From Verrucomicrobiaceae bacterium (lineage in GTDB: Bacteria > Verrucomicrobiota > Verrucomicrobiia > Verrucomicrobiales > Verrucomicrobiaceae): a stretch of DNA of 64,000 nt. The stretch is taken from contig CANNQP010000011.1 of the NCBI GenBank assembly GCA_947507875.1, forward strand, positions 1 through 64,000, given 5' to 3'. Every line of letters begins with the position of its first letter. Position 1 is the first letter of the stretch. The notes beneath the pieces were generated by a model. It made no database searches. It saw only the letters and a list, made by a program, of their open reading frames with translations, and was not told the origin of the DNA. The position numbers were made by a program, and so were the translations under genes. Shown piece by piece: positions 43,754 to 52,452 of the stretch.

Positions 43754-44815
43754 TCACTTCGATGCTGCTTTCAGCCGCAACTGCGGTGCGGGAACCTCAG
43801 GCGCGAGGCGACACGCTCTAGCTTCGACCTCCTTCGGGCTACCGACGGCAAAGATCAGCGTCTGCACCAGCGTCGCCTCATCCGGCCAATCCAGCTCCAC
43901 CCCTGGCAGCAGGATCGTCAAGTTGTGGTGAGGTACATCCATCGTGTTGAAGACCGACCGCATGGCATGGGGTGGGCTGGCCGGATGAGCCGTGCCAAAG
44001 ATCACCCCGAGGGCCAAGGTTTCTCCATAGGCCATGGCCCAGCCGCCCATGTCCTGGGGTAGCCAGAAAAGGTAGCCGCTTTTTTCCAAAACAGCCTTCT
44101 CATGCCGCACTCGTGGCAACGCGCTTCGACGCAGCGGTGTCCAGGCCTCAAAGTAGGACGTCATCGACGCTGGCCACAGATGTCGTGCCTCCAGTCGCAC
44201 TTCCTCGTGGACCACATCCAGCCAGGTCTGCTGCCGCGGCTGCCAAGTCCGGGCGGTGACGTTTTTCAGCACCCATGGGCGGCGCAAAACGGAACGCTGT
44301 AGCCGCAGACTACCATCCGGCAGCACTTGATAGCGGGAGGTCGTCTCAAAATCAGGCCGACCATGGCGATCCAGTTCAGCATAAAACCAATGCGTGATGC
44401 GCGAGCGAAAGATCAGCTCCGTGGCATGGCCACTTGGCGGAGTTTCCAAGACTTCACAGACCTCAGCACCGTGGTAGCAGCCTTCCATCGTCACATTAGC
44501 CCGGCGATTTTTGTCACCGACCTCATGGGGCGCCGCGAGATAGCGTTCATTCCAATAAGTCCACTGAATGACACGGTCCGTGGTTTCGCCCTGGAAAGAA
44601 TCCCCCACCATCTCCACCTCAGGCGCGAGGTCGAGGTCACGCACAGAACAGATCGCACCGCCAGGATTGAAGCCAAAACGAAACCTCCGGCCTTGCGCCG
44701 TGGTCACGTGGAGCTGACGCGTCGCCGCTTCATACACACCCTGCACGCGAGGCGCGTCGGGCTCCTGAGCCCAACCTGTGGCGAGCCCGAGCGACAGCAG
44801 TCGAAGAAGATCCAT
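43754..44815 (-). CDS. Secreted protein of unknown function
   Basis: 353 residues from the ATG at 44815, giving a short signal peptide MDLLRLLSLGLATGWAQ. An in-frame GTG at 44848 would add a stretch with SRRGLMDLL, which loosely resembles a twin-arginine signal. The mature part is beta-strand-rich with many aromatic residues (for example TYWNERYLAAPHEVG, MTSYFEAWTPLRRSALPR and SGYLFWLPQDMGGWAMAYG). I recognise no family or catalytic motif; the composition suggests a beta-sandwich or carbohydrate-active fold. It is 71 nt downstream of a XylR-like regulator gene on the same strand, so it may be that regulator's target or simply its neighbour. Confidence 0.8.
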   Translation of the reverse strand: MDLLRLLSLGLATGWAQEPDAPRVQGVYEAATRQLHVTTAQGRRFRFGFNPGGAICSVRDLDLAPEVEMVGDSFQGETTDRVIQWTYWNERYLAAPHEVGDKNRRANVTMEGCYHGAEVCEVLETPPSGHATELIFRSRITHWFYAELDRHGRPDFETTSRYQVLPDGSLRLQRSVLRRPWVLKNVTARTWQPRQQTWLDVVHEEVRLEARHLWPASMTSYFEAWTPLRRSALPRVRHEKAVLEKSGYLFWLPQDMGGWAMAYGETLALGVIFGTAHPASPPHAMRSVFNTMDVPHHNLTILLPGVELDWPDEATLVQTLIFAVGSPKEVEARACRLAPEVPAPQLRLKAASK

Positions 44816-44886
44816 CAAACCCCGGCGTGAGAAAAGGAAGGCGATCACAGGAAGCGATTACGTGGGCTAAAGTCGAGTTCTCCGCA

Positions 44887-46041
44887 TCAAGGCTTGTTCC
44901 TGCGCCGAAATTCTCCGGGCGTCAGGCCTAACCGTTTGCGAAAAGCCTCCGCCATGTATTGCGGATGCTTGAATCCCGCTTTCTCCGCGATGGCATCCAG
45001 CGTGAGATCCGTCTGGGCCAGCAGCTGCTCCACATGGCTGAAACGGATGCGGATGATTTCCTCGCCTGGACTGCGGCCGATGCTCGCCTTCATGCGCCGC
45101 TCCAGCATGCTGCGAGACAAGGCCACCTCACGCGCCACTTCATTCACCCCAATGCCCTGCGTGGCACGCTGGCGGATGAACTGCAAGGCACGAGCGATGC
45201 GGACATCGTCCACCGCCACGATGTCTGAAGACTGCCGCACCACTACCTCTCCCGGTGGCAGCAGAGTCTGTGCAGGCGGTGGCTTTCCCTCACGCATCCA
45301 CACATCCAGGAACTGCGCCGCCATGAAGCCGACCTGAGAACCACGCAGTTGCACGCTCGAAAGCGGAGGCCAGGCGGTTTCACAGAGCGTCTTGTCATTC
45401 TCAGCGCTCACCACGCAGACCTGCTCTGGCACGGAAATGCCAGCGCGGCGGGCAGCATCCAGCAGCCAAAAGCCGATCTGATCGTGACAAGAAAAGACCG
45501 CACAGGGCTTCTCCAGACTGGTCAGCCAATCGGCCAGCTTTTGCTGATGCCGATCCCAACTCATGCCATGCTCGCCGCCCGGCTGCGTCTCCAGCACTGA
45601 GCAAGTGTGACCCGCTGCCGCGAGCGTATCAATGTAGCTGCGGCTGCGCTCTAGAAAAAAACGCTCCGAAGGGTCCAGGTAGCAGGCAAAGCGGCGGAAA
45701 CCGCGTTCCAGCACATGCTCGGCGACCTTGCGCCCGAGGATTTGATTGTCGATGCCGACGAAGGGAAACGAGTGATTCAGGATCGTACTGCGCAGCTCAA
45801 TGACCGGTAGCCGCGTCGCCTTCAGGTGGCGCAGCAGTTCAGCGTCCACCGTGCGGGCCAGGATGCCATCGCCCGGCCATTTTTTTAACCAAAGGGGAAA
45901 GCGAGAACGCAGGTCGCGCGGCTCCAGGTAGAGCGACCAAGGACCTTTTTCCGCCACGTAACGGCGAATGCCGCGCACGATGTCTCGCCCATAAGAGCGG
46001 GAAGTATCCACAAGAACAGCGACCTGAGGAATATCAGCCAT
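44887..46041 (-). CDS. XylR-type transcriptional regulator (LacI-like sensor plus AraC-type DNA-binding domain)
   Basis: 384 residues. The N-terminal ~270 residues form a periplasmic-binding-protein-like sugar sensor (VAVLVDTSRSYGRDIVRGI, GILARTVD, FPFVGIDNQILGRKVAEHV, CVVSAENDKTLCE) without an N-terminal LacI helix-turn-helix. The last ~105 residues are a double AraC/XylS helix-turn-helix: GIGVNEVAREVALSRSMLER and LDAIAEKAGFKHPQYMAEAF, ending LGLTPGEFRRR. This is the E. coli XylR arrangement, common in Planctomycetes and Verrucomicrobia for control of sugar uptake and breakdown. The ligand cannot be read from the sequence; the adjacent unknown secreted protein is a candidate target. Confidence 0.93.
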   Translation of the reverse strand: MADIPQVAVLVDTSRSYGRDIVRGIRRYVAEKGPWSLYLEPRDLRSRFPLWLKKWPGDGILARTVDAELLRHLKATRLPVIELRSTILNHSFPFVGIDNQILGRKVAEHVLERGFRRFACYLDPSERFFLERSRSYIDTLAAAGHTCSVLETQPGGEHGMSWDRHQQKLADWLTSLEKPCAVFSCHDQIGFWLLDAARRAGISVPEQVCVVSAENDKTLCETAWPPLSSVQLRGSQVGFMAAQFLDVWMREGKPPPAQTLLPPGEVVVRQSSDIVAVDDVRIARALQFIRQRATQGIGVNEVAREVALSRSMLERRMKASIGRSPGEEIIRIRFSHVEQLLAQTDLTLDAIAEKAGFKHPQYMAEAFRKRLGLTPGEFRRRNKP

Positions 46042-46080
46042 GAGACGAGAGAACAGAGCAAGGCTGACCGAGGCCTGTGG

Positions 46081-46275
46081 TCACGGTTTTTCTTCAGGAA
46101 GCAGAATCGGAATGCCCTGGTCCATGGGAAACAGGCGAGTGCCATCCTGCCGTGCCAGCGCCTGCTGATCCGTAGGCAACCCATGCTGCTGCAGGTCTGC
46201 CGCTGTGGCCAGCCGAAGAGGCTGATGCGTGTCCGGGCAGCGCATCAGCGGGAGGAAATCTTGAAGCCAGTTCAT
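46081..46275 (-). CDS. Trm112/YcaR-like small protein with degenerate zinc site
   Basis: 64 residues from the ATG at 46275; an ATG two codons upstream is also possible. The pattern FLPLMRCPDTHQPLRLAT near the start and the end DGTRLFPMDQGIPILLP match the UPF0434/Trm112-like family, which usually binds zinc through two CxxC pairs. Here only the first Cys survives (CPDTH), so metal binding is doubtful. It starts a few bases after the proA stop, in the same operon. In other bacteria the family is linked to methyltransferase activation or lipid A genes; the role here is unknown. Confidence 0.75.
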   Translation of the reverse strand: MNWLQDFLPLMRCPDTHQPLRLATAADLQQHGLPTDQQALARQDGTRLFPMDQGIPILLPEEKP

Positions 46276-46286
46276 GCTCATAAAGA

Positions 46287-47552
46287 TCAGCGCACCTGGC
46301 CCTGCCCATGGACGAGGTATTTGTAACTGCATAGCTCGGCGAGTCCCATCGGCCCCCGGGCATGGAGCTTGTCGGTGCTGATGCCGATCTCGGCACCGAA
46401 ACCAAACTCGCCACCATCGTTGAAGCGCGTACTCGCGTTATGCAGCACGACGGCGCTATCCACCTCATGCATGAAGCGCGCGGCTTCTGACGCGGCTTGG
46501 GTCAAAATGCTATCCGTGTGGTGTGAGCCGTAGTGATTGATGTGCTGGATGGCTTCAGCCAGCGAGGCCACGGTCTTGATGGAAAGAATTCGCTCCAGGT
46601 ATTCCGTGCGCCAATCTTCTTCAGTGGCAGGAATCGCCCCTGAGCCCAGCAGCGGCAGCGCGGTTGCATCAGCCCGCATTTCCACGCCAGCCGCACGCAG
46701 CGCTTCGGCGAGCTTTGGATAAAATTCGGCCGCGACGTGCTGATCCACCAGCAAGGTCTCCAAGGCATTGCAGACACCAGGCTTCTGCGTTTTGGAATTC
46801 AAAATGACCGAGATGGCCATGGCCTGATCCGCCGAAGGCGCCACGTAGATGTGACAGACGCCGTCGTAGTGCTTGATGACCGGCATCCGCGCGGTGGAGA
46901 CGACTTTTTCGATCAGTCCTTTGCCACCCCTGGGGATGATCAGATCCATGTATTGATCCATGCGCGCCAGGTGCTCGACGCTGGACCGATCGGTGAAGGG
47001 GATGAGCTGAATGCTATTCGCGGGTAGGCCTGCCCGCTCCCCGCCCGCTTGCAGCGCCTCAGCCAGGGCGACGTTGGAGTGGATGGCCTCACTCCCTCCC
47101 CTCAACAGGGTGGCATTGCCCGTTTTGAAGCAAAGGCTAGCCGCGTCCGTGGTGACGTTCGGCCGCGATTCGAAGATGATGCCGATGACCCCGATGGGGA
47201 CACGCTTTTTGATCATGCGCAGCCCATTGGGCCGAGTCCAGGCGGCGAGCTCTTCTCCCACCGGATCAGGCAGGGCAGCGACCTCACGCACGGCCGCTGA
47301 GATGGCGGCAAGGCGCCTCGCATCCAGCGTCAGTCGGTCAATCATCGCGTTGGAAAGTCCACGTTCCCGTGCCCCCTCCAGATCTTTCGCATTGGCCGCG
47401 AGGATGCTCGCTTCGCGGGCATCGATCTCATCTGCCATGGCCAAAAGGATCGCGTTTTTCTGTTCCGTTCCCAGCTTGACCAGTTCATGCGAAGCAGCGC
47501 GGGCCTTGCGGCCCATCTCGAGGATGGCAGACTGAATTTCAGCGTCGTTCAT
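46287..47552 (-). CDS. proA: Glutamate-5-semialdehyde dehydrogenase (gamma-glutamyl phosphate reductase)
   Basis: 421 residues, the standard ProA length. Family blocks include PNGLRMIKKRVPIGVIGIIFESRPNV split across ~105-130, LRGGSEAIHSN near 152, IPRGGKGLIE near 210 and the catalytic Cys in KPGVCNALETLLVD near 263. The C-terminus has ASTRFNDGGEFGFGAEIGIST. It reduces gamma-glutamyl phosphate to glutamate-5-semialdehyde in proline synthesis. proB is not in the window. It is flanked on the same strand by the KamA-like gene upstream (90 nt) and the Trm112-like gene downstream. Confidence 0.97.
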   Translation of the reverse strand: MNDAEIQSAILEMGRKARAASHELVKLGTEQKNAILLAMADEIDAREASILAANAKDLEGARERGLSNAMIDRLTLDARRLAAISAAVREVAALPDPVGEELAAWTRPNGLRMIKKRVPIGVIGIIFESRPNVTTDAASLCFKTGNATLLRGGSEAIHSNVALAEALQAGGERAGLPANSIQLIPFTDRSSVEHLARMDQYMDLIIPRGGKGLIEKVVSTARMPVIKHYDGVCHIYVAPSADQAMAISVILNSKTQKPGVCNALETLLVDQHVAAEFYPKLAEALRAAGVEMRADATALPLLGSGAIPATEEDWRTEYLERILSIKTVASLAEAIQHINHYGSHHTDSILTQAASEAARFMHEVDSAVVLHNASTRFNDGGEFGFGAEIGISTDKLHARGPMGLAELCSYKYLVHGQGQVR

Positions 47553-47641
47553 GGAATGGGAAATCAGGACATGCCGTCCAGGCTGCTACTGCGCAAATGG
47601 AAAACAGCCATCGAAGGCTGGCCCAGGGCAAATCAGCCGAG

Positions 47642-48805
47642 TCAGGCGCTGACCAAGGCAGGCTCGGGATATTCAAAGCTACGACCTTCAAAATTGCGGA
47701 TCAGCGTGCGCTGTTCATCGCGCAGCAAGACGTAGTCCGGATTCACGGGCACTTTGCCACCTCCGCCAGGCGCATCGATGACGAACTGCGGCACGCCATA
47801 ACCCGTGGTGTGGCCGCGCAGTTGCTCAATGATCTCCACCCCGGTGGCCACGCTCGTGCGCAGGTGACTGGAACCTTGAATCAAATCGCACTGATAGAGG
47901 TAATAGGGCCGCACACGACACATGAGCAGCTTTTGAATGAGGCTTTTCATCACCTCGGCGTCGTCATTCACCCCACGCAGCAACACACTCTGATTTCCGA
48001 GAGGAACGCCATGATTGGCGAGCCTTTCCAGGCCTGCGCGAACCTCGGTGGTCAATTCACGCGGGTGATTCGTGTGAACGCTCATCCAGAGCGGATGATA
48101 CTTTGCCAGCATCTGGCAGAGCTCTGGCGTGATGCGCTGCGGCAAAAAAATCGGAACCCGACTGCCGATGCGAATGAATTCGATGTGCGGGATAGCTCGC
48201 AGGCGCTTCAGGATACCTTCGAGTTTCGCATCGCTGAACAGCAATGGATCACCGCCGCTGAGCAATACATCTCGCACCTCATCATGCCGCTCCAGGTAGC
48301 GAAAAATAGCCTCGTAATCGGTGTGCAACTCCTGATCCCCTACCCCACTGACGACGCGACTGCGTGTGCAATAACGGCAGTAACTGGCGCAACGATCGGT
48401 CACCAAGAAGAGAACGCGGTCGGGATAACGATGCACGAGGCCTGGCACAGGCATGTGGCTATCTTCTCCACAAGGATCGGCCATTTCATCGGGGTCGTCC
48501 CAGGTTTCCTCAATCCTCGGGATGACCTGACGACGAATCGGACAATCTGGATCTTCAGGATCAATAAGATTGAAGTAATGCGGCGTGATCGCCATGGCGA
48601 GCTTCTTGCCGCTGAGCAGCACGCCCGCGCGCTCTTCGTCAGTCAGGACGAGGTGTTCTTCCAATTGTGCCAGTGTGGTGACACGGTTGCGCATCTGCCA
48701 GGCCGCCTGATTCCACTCCTCAGCGGACACACCTTTGTCCTTCCAAAAGCCTGGAGCATGGGAAACAAAAGCTTTCTCGGGTAGCAGAGAGGGCGGCGTA
48801 CGCAT
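47642..48805 (-). CDS. KamA-family radical SAM aminomutase (lysine 2,3-aminomutase-like)
   Basis: 387 residues from the ATG at 48805. The radical SAM motif CASYCRYC (Cys ~139, 143, 146) follows LFLVTDR, with LLSGGDPLLFSD near 190 and the pyridoxal-phosphate Lys in IDAPGGGGKVPV near 355. These mark the KamA/EpmB/AblA family, which moves an amino group between C2 and C3 of lysine or a related substrate. The length exceeds EpmB, but the C-terminal zinc-binding Cys cluster of clostridial KamA is missing; the end (SFEYPEPALVSA) contains no Cys. No ablB acetyltransferase or epmA gene is adjacent, so beta-lysine osmolyte synthesis and EF-P modification both remain open. Confidence 0.88.
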   Translation of the reverse strand: MRTPPSLLPEKAFVSHAPGFWKDKGVSAEEWNQAAWQMRNRVTTLAQLEEHLVLTDEERAGVLLSGKKLAMAITPHYFNLIDPEDPDCPIRRQVIPRIEETWDDPDEMADPCGEDSHMPVPGLVHRYPDRVLFLVTDRCASYCRYCTRSRVVSGVGDQELHTDYEAIFRYLERHDEVRDVLLSGGDPLLFSDAKLEGILKRLRAIPHIEFIRIGSRVPIFLPQRITPELCQMLAKYHPLWMSVHTNHPRELTTEVRAGLERLANHGVPLGNQSVLLRGVNDDAEVMKSLIQKLLMCRVRPYYLYQCDLIQGSSHLRTSVATGVEIIEQLRGHTTGYGVPQFVIDAPGGGGKVPVNPDYVLLRDEQRTLIRNFEGRSFEYPEPALVSA

Positions 48806-49122
48806 GGATAGAGCTGGCAAAGAGGATAGGGGATTACGCGCGAGGATTTTGTAGTGTCAATCTTTGTGCAGGAAAAGTGACTCACGCCATCTTCGAAAAT
48901 CATTCCTTGGGCAAAAGGCGTGCTTTGGCTAGAGCCGCCCAATCTTGAAAAACCTCGCCGCGTTCTCCGGCAGGGTACTCTGAATCCAGCCCAAGACTCA
49001 TGGGCCCCATCGACGGCCTGACGAAGAAGCCACAGGAGTGCAAGGAACTGAGCTGCGCTACGGTTGAATGACAAGCAACACCGAGGCCCCACCGGAGCTG
49101 CGTTGAAGGCAGATCTTCTAAG
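48806..49122. other. Intergenic region of about 317 nt; no gene seen
   Basis: This lies upstream of the KamA-like gene and downstream of the 49123-49617 gene, both on the minus strand. The overlapping minus-strand frame reading to 49092 is Ser/Arg/Leu-rich without family character. No terminator with a T tract or recognisable RNA was found. Confidence 0.4.
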
Positions 49123-49617
49123 TTACAGCTTTAAAGCTTCGGCGGCTTGGATGGCCTTTCCAAGACCATCCCAACCTCCAGGACGCTGCAGCTGAAACAT
49201 ATGCAGATACAGGGCGGCTTGTTTCGCTGGATAAGTGGCCAGCAAGGCCTGAATGCCCGCGGTGGCTTTGTCTTCAGAGATCTCTTCAGGCAGATTTTCC
49301 ACCTGACCTTTGTCATCGTGCTCAATGCCCAGCGCATCAAGGAAGGTGATCAGCATGGGGCTTTGCGACTTCAGGAGCCAGATCTGAATCAACTGCTCAA
49401 GCACCGGGCCATTGCCCTTCAGCTTCAGCTGGCCATGGACCCACTCCTGCTGCTGGGCACGAGATTTCTCCAAGATGAACTGAGGACGCAGCTTGCGTGC
49501 GGCAGCCAGCGACTGGATCATGGCCCGGTAGGCAGGCCGCTCATCGGATTGGAGGTAGCCTAGAATCAGGGCACGCAGTTCAGGTCCGACGGCTTCAAAA
49601 AGTTGCTGGGCGTTCAT
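49123..49617 (-). CDS. Hypothetical helical protein
   Basis: 164 residues from the ATG at 49617 (the frame extends 11 codons further upstream). Predicted almost entirely alpha-helical, with segments LFEAVGPELRALILGYLQ, PAYRAMIQSLAAARKL and TAGIQALLATYPAKQAALYL. No signal peptide, membrane segment or recognised family. It shares its strand with ribokinase, 73 nt upstream, and may be transcribed with it. Good codon usage and a clean frame support it as a real gene. Confidence 0.78.
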   Translation of the reverse strand: MNAQQLFEAVGPELRALILGYLQSDERPAYRAMIQSLAAARKLRPQFILEKSRAQQQEWVHGQLKLKGNGPVLEQLIQIWLLKSQSPMLITFLDALGIEHDDKGQVENLPEEISEDKATAGIQALLATYPAKQAALYLHMFQLQRPGGWDGLGKAIQAAEALKL

Positions 49618-49690
49618 ATCGGTTGGGTTGAGGGGCGCGCTTGCTAGCATGTCGCCTCTCGGGAGGCAACCCCTTTCCAGCCTGATGCGA

Positions 49691-50647
49691 TCAGGCCCGG
49701 GTGCGACTGGACGACTTCATCTCCGTCAAAGCGCTCTGGACATCTCCCCGGTAGGGAATGCCTTCCTGGGCTCCGTGCTTCAGCGTGGCAAGCGCCGCCG
49801 CGGCATTGGCCCAGCGGATGACTTCTGGCAGTTCTGTGCCTTCAGCCATTTGAGTAGCAAAGACGCCTGCAAAGGTATCTCCTGCCCCGACGGTATCCAC
49901 CGGCTGCACAGGATGGGCAGGCACCTCGATCACGCCATTTTTGCTGATCAGCAGCGTGGGATGAGCCCCACGGGTGATCACGAGATGGCGAATCCGCTTC
50001 GCAGTCAGGCGCTCTTTCCATGAGTCGAGATGCTGCGCGGCGGCTCCAGGAGTCAGGCCAAAGATCTCACGTGCTTCGTTTTCATTCACAATCACCGCAT
50101 CAAGACGCACCTCATTCCAGGGGAAGTCAGGGTTCACAGGTGACGCATTCAAAATGACCGGCACTTTGGATTCATTGGCGATCTTAATGGCCTCCACCGC
50201 CGACTCCATGGGAATCTCCAACTGCACCAGCAGCAGCCCAGCAACCGCAATGCGAGCACGCTGCATTTTGATCGAAGGCCCCGTCAGCGTGCCGTTCGCT
50301 CCAGGGATGACGACGATTTGATTTTCCCCTTTCGCGTCCACAGTGATGTGCGCACAGCCAGTGACCGAGCGCACGGTATTCAGAGCGCTGCAGTTCACGC
50401 CCTCCCGGCGCAGATGATTGCGATAGTCACGGCCATCGGGGTCATCGCCCAGGCAACCCAGCATCATCACCTGAGCGCCATGGCGCGCTGCGGAGAGCGC
50501 TTGATTGCCCCCCTTTCCACCAAAGCGCTTGCTCAGCTGGTGCGCTACAACGGTGTCCCCTGGCTTGGGCAAAAGGCTAACGCCAGCGATGAAATCCACA
50601 TTGAGGGACCCGACGACGACAAGGCTGGCTGAGGAAGGACGTGCCAT
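49691..50647 (-). CDS. rbsK: Ribokinase
   Basis: 318 residues. PfkB family with ribokinase hallmarks: VVVGSLNVDFIAGV at ~10-23 (GSxNxD), the first signature RFGGKGGNQALSAARHG at ~41-57, and the second signature VDTVGAGDTFAGVFA near 250, where Asp of GAGD is the catalytic base. The intermediate block VPVILNASPVNP (N-P of the ribokinase type) is also present. It phosphorylates D-ribose at O5. No rbs transporter genes are adjacent. It is divergent from the PQQ-propeller gene. Confidence 0.93.
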   Translation of the reverse strand: MARPSSASLVVVGSLNVDFIAGVSLLPKPGDTVVAHQLSKRFGGKGGNQALSAARHGAQVMMLGCLGDDPDGRDYRNHLRREGVNCSALNTVRSVTGCAHITVDAKGENQIVVIPGANGTLTGPSIKMQRARIAVAGLLLVQLEIPMESAVEAIKIANESKVPVILNASPVNPDFPWNEVRLDAVIVNENEAREIFGLTPGAAAQHLDSWKERLTAKRIRHLVITRGAHPTLLISKNGVIEVPAHPVQPVDTVGAGDTFAGVFATQMAEGTELPEVIRWANAAAALATLKHGAQEGIPYRGDVQSALTEMKSSSRTRA

Positions 50648-50814
50648 GATGAGTTTACGGATCGTAGCGCGTCAGACTTCGCGTGATCGTCTCGTTTAGC
50701 AAGTTTGAGCTGAAAAGAATGCCAAGTTCCTGACCTAAGGCGACTGAAGACAGAAATGAAACGCAAGAAAGAACTTCTCGCCGACGATTGAGCCGGCTGT
50801 CATTCTGTCGCTTC

Positions 50815-52110
50815 ATGAAAATTCGCCTTTTAGCTTCCCTCCTCCTCTGTTCCTCTTTCGCTGCACAGGCCGCGACGGACTGGAATCGCTTCCGCGGACC
50901 GAACGGCAGTGGCGTGGCCAAGACGACCGGGCTGCCGGACAAGATCGCGCCAGAAACCACGGTCTGGCAGGTGGAGCTGGGAAAAGGTTGGTCCTCTCCC
51001 GTGCTCTGGCAGGACAAGGTCGTGGTCACTGCCGAGACCGCACCTGGCAAGCGAGCGGTCATGCTACTCTCCGCCAAAGATGGATCGGAAATCTGGCGGC
51101 ACGAGGAGAGCTTCACCGAGCACAAAAAGCACAACTTCAATAGCTTCACGAGCAGCTCTCCTTTTGTGGATGCGGAGCGCATTTACATCAACTGGTGCAC
51201 CGGCACCACCATCCAGGCTCTGGCGCTGGATCACGCGGGCAAGCTGCTCTGGCGCAACGATCACGTGGCCGATTACATCCACGAGCACGGCACGGGCATC
51301 TCGCCCATCGTGGTGGATGGCGTCATGATCGTGCGCAGTGAGTTCGATTGGCAGCGCGATGGCAAAGTTTACACCGAAGACCCCGTGCAGCAGGCCTGGA
51401 AAGCCTGCATCGTCGGCCTGGATGCCAAGACCGGAAAACCTCTCTGGAAAACAGATCTACCGAACTGCCTGAACACCTTTTCCACTCCCGTCGTGCACAA
51501 GCGCGCCGATGGCAAACAGGAGGTCGTCTGCACAAACAACGCCAGCGGCGTCATGGGCATCGACCCCAGCACGGGGAAAAAGAACTGGCAATACAATCCC
51601 GGCTTCAGCCAGCGTAGCCTGGGCTCGGGGGTGCTCGATGGAGAGCGCTACTTCTGCACCTTCGGCACGGGCGGTGGGGTGAAGGAATTCGCCGCCATCG
51701 ACATCAGCGGCGCAGAGCCCAAGCCGCTGCCCTTTGAATTTAGCAAAGGCCTACCTTATGTGCCTTCTCCGCTCGTCATGGATGGCCTGCTTTACCTGCT
51801 GGGCGATGGCGGCATCCTGAAAGTGGCCGAATTTGAGACCGGAAAAATGCTGTATGAAGAGCGCGTCAACGGCAGTGCTGGCAGCAGCAAGTTCTTCAGC
51901 AGCCCCGTCGCGGGAGATGGCAAGGTTTTCGCCGGCAGCCAGCAGGGCGACCTGATCATCCTGAAGGCAGGACCCAAGTTCGAGCAGCTCAGCGCGACCA
52001 AGTTGGATGCACCCATCAATGCCAGCCCTGCGATTGGCGAAGGCCGCCTCTACGTCCGCACGGAAAAATCCCTCTGGTGCATCGGCAGCAAGGCCAATCC
52101 CGTCCCCTGA
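50815..52110 (+). CDS. Secreted PQQ-like beta-propeller repeat protein
   Basis: 431 residues from the ATG at 50815, which begins a signal peptide (MKIRLLASLLLCSSFAAQA). The mature start DWNRFRGPNGSGVAKTTGLP is the hallmark opening of Planctomycete/Verrucomicrobia PQQ-propeller proteins. Repeated W-docking motifs follow, such as SAKDGSEIWRHEE, LDHAGKLLWRNDH, DAKTGKPLWKTDLP and DPSTGKKNWQYNPG, giving a seven- or eight-bladed propeller. No PQQ-coordinating disulphide is evident, so it is more likely a BamB-like binding scaffold than an enzyme. The DUF3820 gene follows after 12 nt. Confidence 0.9.
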   Translation: MKIRLLASLLLCSSFAAQAATDWNRFRGPNGSGVAKTTGLPDKIAPETTVWQVELGKGWSSPVLWQDKVVVTAETAPGKRAVMLLSAKDGSEIWRHEESFTEHKKHNFNSFTSSSPFVDAERIYINWCTGTTIQALALDHAGKLLWRNDHVADYIHEHGTGISPIVVDGVMIVRSEFDWQRDGKVYTEDPVQQAWKACIVGLDAKTGKPLWKTDLPNCLNTFSTPVVHKRADGKQEVVCTNNASGVMGIDPSTGKKNWQYNPGFSQRSLGSGVLDGERYFCTFGTGGGVKEFAAIDISGAEPKPLPFEFSKGLPYVPSPLVMDGLLYLLGDGGILKVAEFETGKMLYEERVNGSAGSSKFFSSPVAGDGKVFAGSQQGDLIILKAGPKFEQLSATKLDAPINASPAIGEGRLYVRTEKSLWCIGSKANPVP

Positions 52111-52122
52111 GTCACGCGCGCC

Positions 52123-52452
52123 GTGGATGACCTCGCCACTCAAATGCAGCGCGATCTTGTGGAGATCGGACGCACGCACATGCCCTTCGGTAAATTTGGC
52201 CCTCAATTCCGCCCTCCGAATGGCGTGCCGATCTACGACCTGCCGGTGGAATACTTGGCATGGTTCGCGAACAAAGCCGGGTTCCCCAAGGGACGCCTCG
52301 GCACCCTACTGAAGATGGTTTATCAGATGAAAGTGGACGGCTCTGACATGGCCTTCGATGGCTTTCGGCAGAAAAATGGCGGCCGAACGCCGCTGCGCCC
52401 CGAACGAGTGCGCTCTTTTGACTTCAGCCCACCACGCGATCCCCAGCGCTAA
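52123..52452 (+). CDS. DUF3820 family protein
   Basis: 109 residues from a GTG at 52123, or 102 from the ATG at 52144. The DUF3820 signature is present: MPFGKFGPQF near 20-29, then IYDLPVEYLAWF and FPKGRLGTLLKMVYQMKVDG. The family is small, nucleic-acid-associated in some annotations (seen next to exonuclease-like domains) and functionally uncharacterised. It is 12 nt downstream of the PQQ-propeller gene. Its stop codon overlaps that of the convergent giant TPR gene, sharing CTAA at 52449-52452. Confidence 0.85.
   Translation: MDDLATQMQRDLVEIGRTHMPFGKFGPQFRPPNGVPIYDLPVEYLAWFANKAGFPKGRLGTLLKMVYQMKVDGSDMAFDGFRQKNGGRTPLRPERVRSFDFSPPRDPQR

Noticed and set aside
47597-48784. 395-codon plus-strand frame opposite the KamA-like gene
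   Set aside because: No domain, and the minus strand encodes the conserved radical SAM enzyme.
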